DNA from: Pseudomonadota bacterium
GTDB taxonomy: Bacteria; Pseudomonadota; Alphaproteobacteria; Rhizobiales; Xanthobacteraceae
Length of the DNA stretch: 6,937 bases
Assembly: GCA_023405565.1 (NCBI GenBank)
Contig: JAEXXW010000023.1
Location: 1 to 6,937 of the forward strand
Direction of reading: 5' to 3'
Part shown: one piece after another, positions 1 to 5,275 of the stretch
Position numbering within the stretch: position 1 is the stretch's first letter
How the letters are laid out: each line of letters starts with the position of its first letter
Position numbers and translations under genes: made by a program
The notes under the pieces: generated by a model
Databases searched by the model: none
Seen by the model: the letters and a program-made list of their open reading frames with translations, nothing else
Told to the model about the DNA's origin: nothing

Positions 1-193
1 CGTCTTTCAGGCTGGCGCCTCTCGAATTGAGCACAAACAGCGACGGGACGACCTCCGGCTTCGACTGTCCGATAGATTTCTCAAGAGGGACGTGCGGCTT
101 CGTCTCGGATGCGGATTGCGCGAAAAGCGCGGCGGGTATGCAGATCAGGCCGGCTGCGGCAATGGCCATCAGGGCAGCACGAGGCATCATCAT
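1..193 (-). CDS. Secreted protein of unknown function, N-terminal part (cut by window edge)
   Basis: The visible 64 residues begin with three methionines (MMMPRAALMAIAAAG) and form a clear Sec signal peptide: basic start, a hydrophobic stretch to about residue 23, and cleavage likely after ALFAQ. The mature protein starts SASETKPHVP and runs into VPSLFVLNSRGASL at the window edge. From memory, that last stretch resembles a family of small uncharacterised periplasmic proteins of rhizobia and pseudomonads, but the function is unknown and the C-terminal part is missing. A strong Shine-Dalgarno (GGGAGGAG) lies just upstream, supporting a start at one of the three ATGs; the first is used here. The 91-base gap to the short AraC gene holds two operator-like motifs and a -10-like element, so this gene is probably an AraC target. 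Exact start among the three ATGs is uncertain. Confidence 0.82.
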   Translation of the reverse strand, partial: MMMPRAALMAIAAAGLICIPAALFAQSASETKPHVPLEKSIGQSKPEVVPSLFVLNSRGASLKD

Positions 194-220
194 TGGCTCT
201 CCTCCCTCCCTAAGAGGTGC

Positions 221-279
221 GTTTCATTTAACCATTTCGTGCCAATCAGGAGGACGAGTCTTGCCATTTCGCGCCAATC
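221..279 (-). promoter_or_regulatory. Double AraC-type operator and promoter of the 1-193 gene
   Basis: On the minus strand the distal site (279-262) reads GATTGGCGCGAAATGGCA and the proximal site (247-231) reads GATTGGCACGAAATGGT, 15 of 17 bases alike and 32 bases apart. Each has two TGG(C) cores 10 bases apart. The proximal site runs straight into TTAAATGAAAC, a possible -10 region, about 35 bases before the start codon. This is the geometry expected of AraC-family activators whose proximal site replaces the -35 box. The sequence match is direct; binding is inferred. Confidence 0.65.
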
Positions 280-284
280 GCGCC

Positions 285-665
285 TCAACACCGGCCGACC
301 ACAGGCGAACTCTTGTCGTGCAGCGCCTTGCCATTCCTTTGTTGCCGCCGATAAATAACGGGTTGAATTTTCATCAAACGCATAAAGGTGCGGCTGAAGC
401 TGCTGGGGCCGGCATAGCCGAGACGCAAGGCGATATCTGAAATCCGCGCATTGGACTCCACGAGCAGATGGCAGGCCGCGTCGAGACGAACTTCCGTAAC
501 CATTTCACTGTAACTGGTGCCCATCTCGCCAAGATGACGCTGAAGCGAACGCGCGCTCACTCCCAATTGATTTGCTGTCCGCTGAAGCGATGCGCCACCG
601 TCCTGCAGCAATGCAGCAATGGCCGCTCGCACCGCGTATCGGGAAGGCATATGGACGGGCTTCAT
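285..665 (-). CDS. AraC-type DNA-binding domain-only protein (N-terminal domain missing)
   Basis: The 126-residue product is essentially one AraC/XylS DNA-binding domain. Helix-turn-helix 1 is at about residues 26-45 (SLQRTANQLGVSARSLQRHL) and helix-turn-helix 2 at about 75-96, followed by the family's terminal P-x(2)-YRR. Family members of the OruR type are about 330-340 residues with an N-terminal ligand domain. That domain is absent: the frame is closed by a stop about 60 bases upstream and no remnant is seen in other frames up to the divergent gene. Over the domain it is about 40% identical by eye to the neighbouring full-length regulator, sharing RS-x-QR-x-L in the first recognition helix. 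No good Shine-Dalgarno precedes ATG 665; ATG 650 is an alternative. It may be a decayed remnant or a functional short regulator of the MarA/SoxS size. An operator-like motif lies upstream and its end abuts the operator of the 1-193 gene. Confidence 0.72.
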   Translation of the reverse strand: MKPVHMPSRYAVRAAIAALLQDGGASLQRTANQLGVSARSLQRHLGEMGTSYSEMVTEVRLDAACHLLVESNARISDIALRLGYAGPSSFSRTFMRLMKIQPVIYRRQQRNGKALHDKSSPVVGRC

Positions 666-723
666 AGGCGCGTCATGAAAAGGCGGAAACCTTTGCCACC
701 TCGTTTGGTCGTTGTTCTTGTTG

Positions 724-769
724 ATTTATTCCTGAAGCGGGCCAGCCGTCTGGCCATAAGCCGCCAAAA
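724..769 (-). promoter_or_regulatory. Operator-like motif upstream of the short AraC gene
   Basis: On the minus strand TTTTGGCGGCTTATGGC (769-753) matches the core operator TTGGCGCGAAATGGC at 11 of 15 positions and keeps both TGGC cores 10 bases apart. Twenty-two bases on, CGGCTGGCCC (748-739) matches 9 of 10 bases of the proximal half-site before the secreted hydrolase gene. An AT-rich AGGAATAAAT (733-724) follows as a possible -10. This suggests the short AraC gene belongs to the same regulon or is autoregulated. The match is weaker than at the other sites. Confidence 0.45.
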
Positions 770-943
770 ACCCGTTTGATGTGATGAACTGGCCGGCGGG
801 ACCTGACTACAGACTAAGCGTTACGCTGCGTTGCAACAATGGCATTTCAAGAGATGGAAGATTGTAGCTAGCCGCTGCTTCCATGCCAGCGCGACATTGA
901 GAAAAGTGTGTAAGTAATTTCGCGGTCTAGTTTGGGGGGCGAC

Positions 944-1948
944 ATGATGAACGGCATTCCTGTAATGCGTTGCCAATTCCTGATTCCTTTCACCGTTATT
1001 CATGACGAGATTGGCGCGCCGACTGAAGCGTTTCTGGCCAGGTTCGGTCTTCCAACCTCCTTGGAGGAGAAGGCCGATCACTTCATTCCATTATTGCCGG
1101 CCATCCGATTCGCCGAAGCCGCACAAAAATCGCAAGGCATCACGGATTTCGGCTTCCAAGCGTCGCTGCAGCTGCAGTTCTGCCATCTGAGCGAAAAACT
1201 CCGAGCCATCATCGACCACTCCCCGACGTTGTTTGTCGCGCTACAGCAAGCGTGCAAATGGGCGCCGCTTGAAGATACGATTTTGAATCTATGGCTGGAG
1301 CGCTGTGACGATTACGTCAGAATTTGCAGCAGGCTCATTGGGACAAGCGGCCTGCCGCATCTTGAACACTCGCAATGGCTCCAGAACATTTTTATCGTGC
1401 ATATCGTAAGACAGTTCACCGGATCGGATTGGAATCCCTCAACAATCGCCTTTGAAGCCAATTACATGCCTGGTCTCCAAACTCAGGCTTCTTGGCCAAA
1501 CACCCGCTTCCTGTCGGGCCAACACGCCTCATGGATTGATGTGCACGTTTCGCAACTCAGCCTGCCTAACCTCGCAAATGAGCTACCGCCAAACCCATGC
1601 GAGGAAGAAGCGCAGACATTTCCCAATGAGATTGTCCGCACACTCAAACTGATGTTGCCATCCTACCTGGATGAAGGAGTTCCAACCATCACCGAGATCG
1701 CCGAGATGGCCGGCATCAGCGTCAGGAGCTTTCAGCGGAAACTTTCAAATATGGGCCTGTCATACTCGGGATTGGTCGATGTGGTCCGATTTGAGACTGC
1801 CGCTAAACGCCTGCGCGATACAGACGCCAAGATTATCGACGTTGCATTCTCTTGTGGCTATGCGGACCCCGCCCACTTTGCTCGCGCCTTCCGCCGGATT
1901 TCCGGGACAACGCCACGGGAATTTCGTGAGCAATGGAGACCACGGTAA
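944..1948 (+). CDS. AraC-family transcriptional regulator, OruR-like (arabinose-binding-type N domain)
   Basis: The 334-residue protein has the usual length and plan of OruR-type AraC regulators. The N-terminal ligand domain spans about residues 10-200 and contains the family-typical stretch around SDWNPSTIAFEANYMPG. The C-terminal AraC DNA-binding domain has helix-turn-helix 1 at about 248-267 (ITEIAEMAGISVRSFQRKL) and helix-turn-helix 2 at about 297-318, then TTPREFRE. A TTG start at 932 is possible, but ATG 944 (or 947) follows the G-run at 934-939 at a plausible distance and is preferred. The gene is divergent from the short AraC gene. It lies directly upstream of the first perfect operator on the plus strand, so it is the best candidate to bind all the GATTGGCGCGAAATGGCA sites. 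Its ligand cannot be read from sequence. The coding sequence looks more AT-rich than the downstream hydrolases, which may point to separate acquisition. Confidence 0.9.
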   Translation: MMNGIPVMRCQFLIPFTVIHDEIGAPTEAFLARFGLPTSLEEKADHFIPLLPAIRFAEAAQKSQGITDFGFQASLQLQFCHLSEKLRAIIDHSPTLFVALQQACKWAPLEDTILNLWLERCDDYVRICSRLIGTSGLPHLEHSQWLQNIFIVHIVRQFTGSDWNPSTIAFEANYMPGLQTQASWPNTRFLSGQHASWIDVHVSQLSLPNLANELPPNPCEEEAQTFPNEIVRTLKLMLPSYLDEGVPTITEIAEMAGISVRSFQRKLSNMGLSYSGLVDVVRFETAAKRLRDTDAKIIDVAFSCGYADPAHFARAFRRISGTTPREFREQWRPR

Positions 1949-1972
1949 GCCCGCTCCCCCTTCGGCAATGGG

Positions 1973-2052
1973 TTTTCCGGCAAACGAAAGCGAACAATCC
2001 CTTTGATTGGCGCGAAATGGCAATTTTCGATTGCCCGATGACGCTATGAAAG
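1973..2052 (+). repeat. Direct repeat copy 1 (promoter block)
   Basis: This 80-base block, running from TTTTCCGGC to CTATGAAAG, reappears at 2645-2723 with about 86% identity by eye and one single-base indel. The last 48 bases match at 43 positions. It contains the perfect operator. The similarity resumes further downstream at 2079-2144, so it is part of a longer duplicated 5' region. Confidence 0.85.
2005..2052 (+). promoter_or_regulatory. AraC-type operator and promoter, copy 1 (before Ig-like gene)
   Basis: GATTGGCGCGAAATGGCA at 2005-2022 is identical in 18 of 18 bases to the distal site before the 1-193 gene. A second, weaker half-site, GATTGCCCGATGACG, begins 24 bases on at 2029. It runs into CTATGAAAG, whose TATGAA could serve as a -10. 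The start codon of the next intact gene is about 155 bases further on, because a decayed coding start lies between. Confidence 0.65.
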
Positions 2053-2144
2053 TGGGGGCCTTCGTCCGGCAGCCACAACGCTCAATCGTTTGATACCTGT
2101 CTTGGCCGCGCTGCTTGTGCCCAGCGCAACCACGGCTGGTCTCC
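2046..2144 (+). pseudogene. Relic of a duplicated hydrolase signal-peptide start
   Basis: Bases 2079-2140 align with the start of the secreted hydrolase gene (2821-2884) at roughly 77% identity by eye, including CGCTCAATCGTT, GCGCTGCTTGTGCC and CGGCTGGT, with single-base indels. An ATG at 2046 opens MKVGAFVRQPQRSIV and meets TGA at 2091-2093, exactly where the intact gene has RSIV followed by GGA (Gly). The similarity fades after about 2144. The simplest reading is a tandem duplication of promoter plus signal-peptide start whose coding part decayed, or whose downstream part was replaced by the Ig-like gene. Confidence 0.7.
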
Positions 2145-2207
2145 GACGCAGGACCATGACGAAGCGCCAAAAGAGCAATTTCTTCGTTTGCGAGAAGGAA
2201 GTAATCA

Positions 2208-2570
2208 ATGAGACGGAACATCGTGTTTGCCCTGATATTCCTGGGCTGGTGCGTGCCGGCATACGCGGAATGTGGGGTCATGCCGTGGTCCATTCCGTAT
2301 CTCGGGTCGAATACAAGCACCTCGATGTCAGTCAGCAGTGGTGAAGTCTGTCGTATCGACACGGGTACTGGCGGAACAAACATCATCACGTCCGTTGTCA
2401 TAAGCGCGCCTGCCGCCAACGGGGCCGCTTCGACCAACGGGGGAGATGTTGTCATGTACCAGTCACAACCTGGATACACTGGCTCTGATAGCTTCACGTT
2501 CACGATTACCGGGAGCGGTCCTGGCGGTAGCGGGTCGTCTTCCGTCCAGGTGAGTGTGACCGTGCAGTGA
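2208..2570 (+). CDS. Small secreted protein with one Ig-like domain
   Basis: The 120-residue product starts with a signal peptide, MRRNIVFALIFLGWCVPAYA, with cleavage expected before ECG. The rest is a single bacterial Ig/cadherin-like beta-sandwich, recognised by its C-terminal signature YQSQPGYTGSDSFTFTITG, then a Gly/Ser-rich loop and the edge strand VQVSVTVQ. Such domains usually sit in tandem in large surface proteins; here there is one alone. Two cysteines remain after cleavage (residues 22 and 48) and could form a disulfide. AAGGAA lies about 8 bases before the ATG as ribosome-binding site. The protein is presumably periplasmic or extracellular; its partner is unknown. The promoter block upstream is shared with the hydrolase gene that follows, so co-regulation is likely although each has its own operator. 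Confidence 0.85.
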   Translation: MRRNIVFALIFLGWCVPAYAECGVMPWSIPYLGSNTSTSMSVSSGEVCRIDTGTGGTNIITSVVISAPAANGAASTNGGDVVMYQSQPGYTGSDSFTFTITGSGPGGSGSSSVQVSVTVQ

Positions 2571-2572
2571 CC

Positions 2573-2590
2573 CGATAGATGCGTCTATCG
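2573..2590 (+). terminator. Hairpin just after the Ig-like gene
   Basis: CGATAGA-TGCG-TCTATCG is a perfect 7-base-pair stem with a 4-base loop, starting 3 bases after the stop codon. There is no T-run behind it, so it is not a textbook intrinsic terminator. It may slow transcription or protect the mRNA 3' end. Confidence 0.4.
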
Positions 2591-2644
2591 CTCTCGATGA
2601 GAAGCAAGATGAAAGCCTGATATGCAGCGCATCTTCGGCTTTGA

Positions 2645-2723
2645 TTTTCCGGCACGCGAAAGTGAGCATCCCTTCGATTGGCGCGAAATGGCAATTTTCG
2701 GCTGGCCAATGATGCTATGAAAG
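2645..2723 (+). repeat. Direct repeat copy 2 (promoter block)
   Basis: This is the second copy of the 80-base promoter block at 1973-2052. It ends in the same GCTATGAAAG. The two copies lie about 670 bases apart in the same orientation. Confidence 0.85.
2676..2723 (+). promoter_or_regulatory. AraC-type operator and promoter, copy 2 (before secreted hydrolase)
   Basis: A perfect GATTGGCGCGAAATGGCA occupies 2676-2693. A weaker half-site with CTGGCC starts 24 bases after the first TTGGC core and is followed by GCTATGAAAG. The start codon of the hydrolase lies about 92 bases downstream, leaving a leader of normal length. Confidence 0.65.
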
Positions 2724-2814
2724 CCGTTGTTTGGTGCAGCTTGGATGGTTGTCCGAGGGGTTGGGAAAAATCGCTCTTGAGGCGGCTCGGACAAGTCGAT
2801 CGGGGGGGGCTTTC

Positions 2815-3471
2815 ATGCGTCGCTCAATCGTTGGATTTCTGCTCGTGGTCGCGCTGCTTGTGCCTCTCGCGAGTGACGGCTGGTCCCAGAAAGGGCACAG
2901 CCGTTCCCGGGCAACGCAACAGGAGCACGCGCAGATCTACCTGATCCGGGGCTTGTTCGGGGTTTTTTCCACCGGCATGGACGAGATGGCCGCCCAGCTG
3001 AAAACACAAGGTTACAGCAATGTGTCTCTTTGGAGCTGGACCGATATCGATCAGATTTCGCACGATATCATCACGGGCCACCAGAACGGCGATGACGCGC
3101 ATATCATCCTGATCGGCCACTCCCTTGGCTCGGATGCGGTCGTGCAAGTGGCTCAACGGCTGGCGGGCGAAAACATTCCGGTCGATCTCGCAGTGACCTT
3201 CGATATCACGGAAAATCTCGTGGTGCCGGGCAACGTTGGCCGCTTCTTCAATTTCTATCAGCTCAATGGCTTCGGCCGCACGGCTGTCGAACCGGCCGGG
3301 TTTCCAGGAGAATTCAGCAATATTGACCTGTCCAGCCAGACCCAGCTGAGACACGCGACCATAGACAACGCACCGCAATTACAGGCGTTCGTTCGACAGC
3401 AGATCTACGAGCTGACGCATGCGCATGTGGTGACTATCGCCGCAAGACGGAAGGCCAGCCCCCGCGGCTAG
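2815..3471 (+). CDS. Secreted alpha/beta hydrolase (lipase/esterase-like)
   Basis: The 218-residue protein has a signal peptide (MRRSIVGFLLVVALLVPLA, cleavage around DGWSQ). A compact alpha/beta-hydrolase core follows. The first strand is IYLIRGLFGVF, and the nucleophile elbow is GHSLGSD with Ser103. Asp130 (VTFDIT) and His180 (LRHATID) are at the right places to complete a Ser-Asp-His triad. It is short for a lipase and has no recognisable lid, so it may act on small or soluble esters; the substrate cannot be told. The frame is open upstream, but ATG 2815 gives the signal peptide and follows a run of eight G residues (2802-2809) that must serve as an unusual Shine-Dalgarno. The gene has its own operator upstream, and its 5' end has a decayed copy at 2079-2144. 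Confidence 0.86.
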   Translation: MRRSIVGFLLVVALLVPLASDGWSQKGHSRSRATQQEHAQIYLIRGLFGVFSTGMDEMAAQLKTQGYSNVSLWSWTDIDQISHDIITGHQNGDDAHIILIGHSLGSDAVVQVAQRLAGENIPVDLAVTFDITENLVVPGNVGRFFNFYQLNGFGRTAVEPAGFPGEFSNIDLSSQTQLRHATIDNAPQLQAFVRQQIYELTHAHVVTIAARRKASPRG

Positions 3472-3479
3472 GCTGGACA

Positions 3480-3498
3480 ATGTCGCGAGCCACGACAT
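3480..3498 (+). terminator. Possible weak terminator after secreted hydrolase
   Basis: ATGTCG-CGAGCCA-CGACAT forms a perfect 6-base-pair stem with a 7-base loop, 9 bases after the stop codon, followed a few bases later by pyrimidine-rich CTCTTTCTT. The stem is short, so this is tentative. It fits with the next gene having its own operator. Confidence 0.35.
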
Positions 3499-3514
3499 CG
3501 CGCTCTTTCTTGCC

Positions 3515-3534
3515 GGTTGGGGCGCGATGGCCAT
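3515..3534 (+). promoter_or_regulatory. Operator-like motif before DUF900 lipoprotein gene
   Basis: GGTTGGGGCGCGATGGCCAT matches the operator plus two flanking bases (GATTGGCGCGAAATGGCAAT) at 15 of 20 positions without gaps and keeps the TGG and TGGC cores 10 bases apart. It lies 65-84 bases before the preferred start codon (3599), a distance like that at the other sites. No convincing -10 follows. Confidence 0.45.
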
Positions 3535-3598
3535 ACGATGGGAGACAGCTGATCCATCGTCCGAGATAGCGTTACGAGTAAAATTTGGAGAACCGAGT

Positions 3599-4720
3599 GT
3601 GTCGCGACATCACCTTGCCTTGGTTCTCTTGGGCGTGGCCTTTATGTGTGGCGCTTGTTCCGATCGGTCACTCCAGGGTGTGCTGATCCCTGTAACGGAA
3701 ACAACACCGGGCACTTCGCGCGTGCCCGTGCTGGTGGCCACCACCCGCCGCCGCGCACCCGCCGATCCCGGCGAGATGTTTAACGGTGAACGTGCTGACA
3801 GCGTCTCCTATGCATCGATCGCCGTCTCCATTCCTCCCGACGCCAACCGCAAGATTGGCGAGGTGCAATGGCCGGCTGTTGTTCCCGGCGATCCAAGCCG
3901 GAACTTCGTGACCGTATCAGCCGACTATATTGACAAGAAGGATTTCGCAGCCGCCATCGCAAACACTGCGAAGCAGACCGGCCGCAGCAAGGTGATGGTC
4001 TTTGTGCACGGCTTTAACAACCGCTTCGATGATGCGGTCTACCGATTTGCGCAAATCGTGCATGATTCGAAAGCGCCAGTGATCCCTGTGCTGTTCACCT
4101 GGCCGTCACGCGGCGAGATCCGGCTGCGCGCCTACACTTATGACCGGGAAAGCGCGAACTACTCCCGGGATGCGCTTGAAGACCTGCTTGGTATGCTGGC
4201 GGGCTATTCGAGCGTGAAGGAGATTTCGATCCTGGCCCACTCGATGGGCAACTGGGTGACACTGGAGGCCTTACGAGGGCGCTCCATGCGGGCTGCGCAG
4301 GCAAGGACCAACGGAGACAAGCTCAAAGACGCCATGCTGGTCGCCCCTGACGTGGATGTCGATGTCTTCCGTACGCAAATCAAACGCATGGGCGCCGCCA
4401 GACCGCGGATCGCCCTCTTTGTGTCACAGGATGACAAGGCACTGGATCTGTCGAAATTGATTTGGGGCGGCGTGCCCCGGCTTGGCGAAATCAATCCCGC
4501 TATCGAGCCATATCGCAGCGAATTCGAGCGCGACAGAATCATGGTCTTCGATCTGACCAAGCTGAAGTCGATCGGCGACGACCCGCACGATCGTGCCTTC
4601 GAGGATATCACCACGGTCGTGGGCATGATCAAGCGACGTTTGAGCGAGGGACAGGCTATGACCGAGCATCGCCCGGGTCCGACCGATCAACTGGAAAACA
4701 TATCAGCAATGTCGAGATAG
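3599..4720 (+). CDS. DUF900-type alpha/beta hydrolase, probable lipoprotein
   Basis: The 373-residue product belongs to the DUF900/COG4782 esterase-like group of the alpha/beta-hydrolase fold. From the GTG start, the oxyanion region is VMVFVHGFNN (around residue 137), the nucleophile motif is AHSMGNW with Ser215, the conserved LVAPDVDVDVF follows, the acid is probably in SQDDKAL (278-279), and His330 in DPHDRAF closes the triad. The frame is open back to an ATG at 3527, but GTG 3599 has GGAG 8 bases upstream and yields a basic-hydrophobic leader ending MCGAC-S. Cys20 would be lipidated, although Cys at -3 is atypical for a lipobox. The protein is therefore expected at the membrane facing the periplasm. 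The substrate is unknown. The next gene begins 14 bases after its stop, so the two form an operon. Confidence 0.87.
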   Translation: MSRHHLALVLLGVAFMCGACSDRSLQGVLIPVTETTPGTSRVPVLVATTRRRAPADPGEMFNGERADSVSYASIAVSIPPDANRKIGEVQWPAVVPGDPSRNFVTVSADYIDKKDFAAAIANTAKQTGRSKVMVFVHGFNNRFDDAVYRFAQIVHDSKAPVIPVLFTWPSRGEIRLRAYTYDRESANYSRDALEDLLGMLAGYSSVKEISILAHSMGNWVTLEALRGRSMRAAQARTNGDKLKDAMLVAPDVDVDVFRTQIKRMGAARPRIALFVSQDDKALDLSKLIWGGVPRLGEINPAIEPYRSEFERDRIMVFDLTKLKSIGDDPHDRAFEDITTVVGMIKRRLSEGQAMTEHRPGPTDQLENISAMSR

Positions 4721-4734
4721 AGAGGCAGCACGAG

Positions 4735-5214
4735 ATGGACATTCTGGATGCTGCCCCTTGGGGCGCTGACTGGGCCTGGAGCCTGCCATTGATCCTGTTG
4801 AACGTCGTTATTCACGTCTTCGGCCTTGCGTTCATCTACGATGCATTCACCTTCTTCTTGCGGGAGATAAAAATCCGCCGCCGCTTCATGATCCGCTTTG
4901 CCGAACTCATGACTGTGGCCGTCTTGCTGATTGTCGTCTTGCACGGGCTGGAGGCGATTGCATGGGCTCTCGCCTACCTTTCACTGGGTGCGCTTCCCAC
5001 CGCGAAATCCGCAATGCTCTATTCGCTGGGCGCAATGACAGGGTTCGGAGCCGGAAATATTGTCTTGCCGCCGCACTGGCAAATGATGGGTGTCCTGCAG
5101 TCGCTCGCCGGAGTGCTGCTGTTCGGTCTGACCACCGCCTTCATGTTTGCGATGTTCCAGGCAGTGTGGCCCTCTAAGCAGCAGCCTCCAGCCTCAAGTG
5201 AAGCTCAGCACTAA
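4735..5214 (+). CDS. Membrane protein related to two-TM potassium channels, degenerate filter
   Basis: The 159-residue protein has hydrophobic segments at about 16-40, 57-82 and 117-145, with a short re-entrant-like stretch AMLYSLGAMTGFGAGN (94-108) before the last one. That is the order outer helix, pore helix, filter loop, inner helix of the Ion_trans_2/two-pore potassium channel fold, with an extra N-terminal segment. Where channels have TVGYGD this protein has TGFGAGN, so potassium selectivity is doubtful. The last helix (GVLLFGLTTAFMFAMF) is typical of these channel-like proteins of alphaproteobacteria, as I recall them. A charged linker REIKIRRRF (43-51) separates the first two segments. 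ATG 4735 is chosen because AGAGG lies 9 bases upstream and the gene then follows the hydrolase by 14 bases; the open frame upstream overlaps that gene. Confidence 0.78.
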   Translation: MDILDAAPWGADWAWSLPLILLNVVIHVFGLAFIYDAFTFFLREIKIRRRFMIRFAELMTVAVLLIVVLHGLEAIAWALAYLSLGALPTAKSAMLYSLGAMTGFGAGNIVLPPHWQMMGVLQSLAGVLLFGLTTAFMFAMFQAVWPSKQQPPASSEAQH

Positions 5215-5228
5215 TGTAGAACACGACA

Positions 5229-5245
5229 CGTCGGCCAGTCCGGCG
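5229..5245 (+). terminator. Weak hairpin at the end of the hydrolase-channel operon
   Basis: CGTCGG-CCAGT-CCGGCG can pair over 6 base pairs (one T-G wobble) 14 bases after the stop codon at 5214. No T-run follows on the plus strand, so it is at best a weak or factor-dependent terminator. Confidence 0.25.
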
Positions 5246-5275
5246 ATATATCCATCGTCTCGCGTCCGCTTCGGG

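Noticed and set aside
231..279. The repeated motif as a CRISPR or BIME-like array
   Set aside because: Copies are few, unevenly spaced, always before genes and oriented with them, so they fit operators.
1760..2503. Long minus-strand open frame of 247 codons
   Set aside because: It runs antisense through the AraC end, the operator block and the Ig-like gene and shows no domain; its apparent self-similar peptides come from the repeated operator.
1973..2723. The two direct repeats as ends of a mobile element
   Set aside because: No transposase or inverted ends lie between them, and the repeats are promoter blocks in the same orientation, better explained by tandem duplication.
2731..2814. Upstream extension of the secreted hydrolase to an earlier start at 2731
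   Set aside because: It would put 28 charged and polar residues before a clear signal peptide.
2717..2944. Short frame from the ATG in GCTATGAAAG over the hydrolase start, as an upstream ORF
   Set aside because: The ATG is part of the promoter block and would precede the likely transcription start; the encoded sequence looks random (many Arg, Cys and Trp).
2824..3378. Minus-strand open frame opposite the secreted hydrolase
   Set aside because: It is an antisense shadow of a gene with a complete catalytic triad.
3527..3598. Upstream extension of the DUF900 gene to ATG 3527
   Set aside because: The extension has no ribosome-binding site, overlaps the operator-like motif and would bury the signal peptide; GTG 3599 has GGAG at a good distance.
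4462..4734. Long upstream extension of the channel-like gene
   Set aside because: It lies wholly inside the hydrolase gene in another frame, is rich in Arg like a shadow frame, and ATG 4735 has its own ribosome-binding site.
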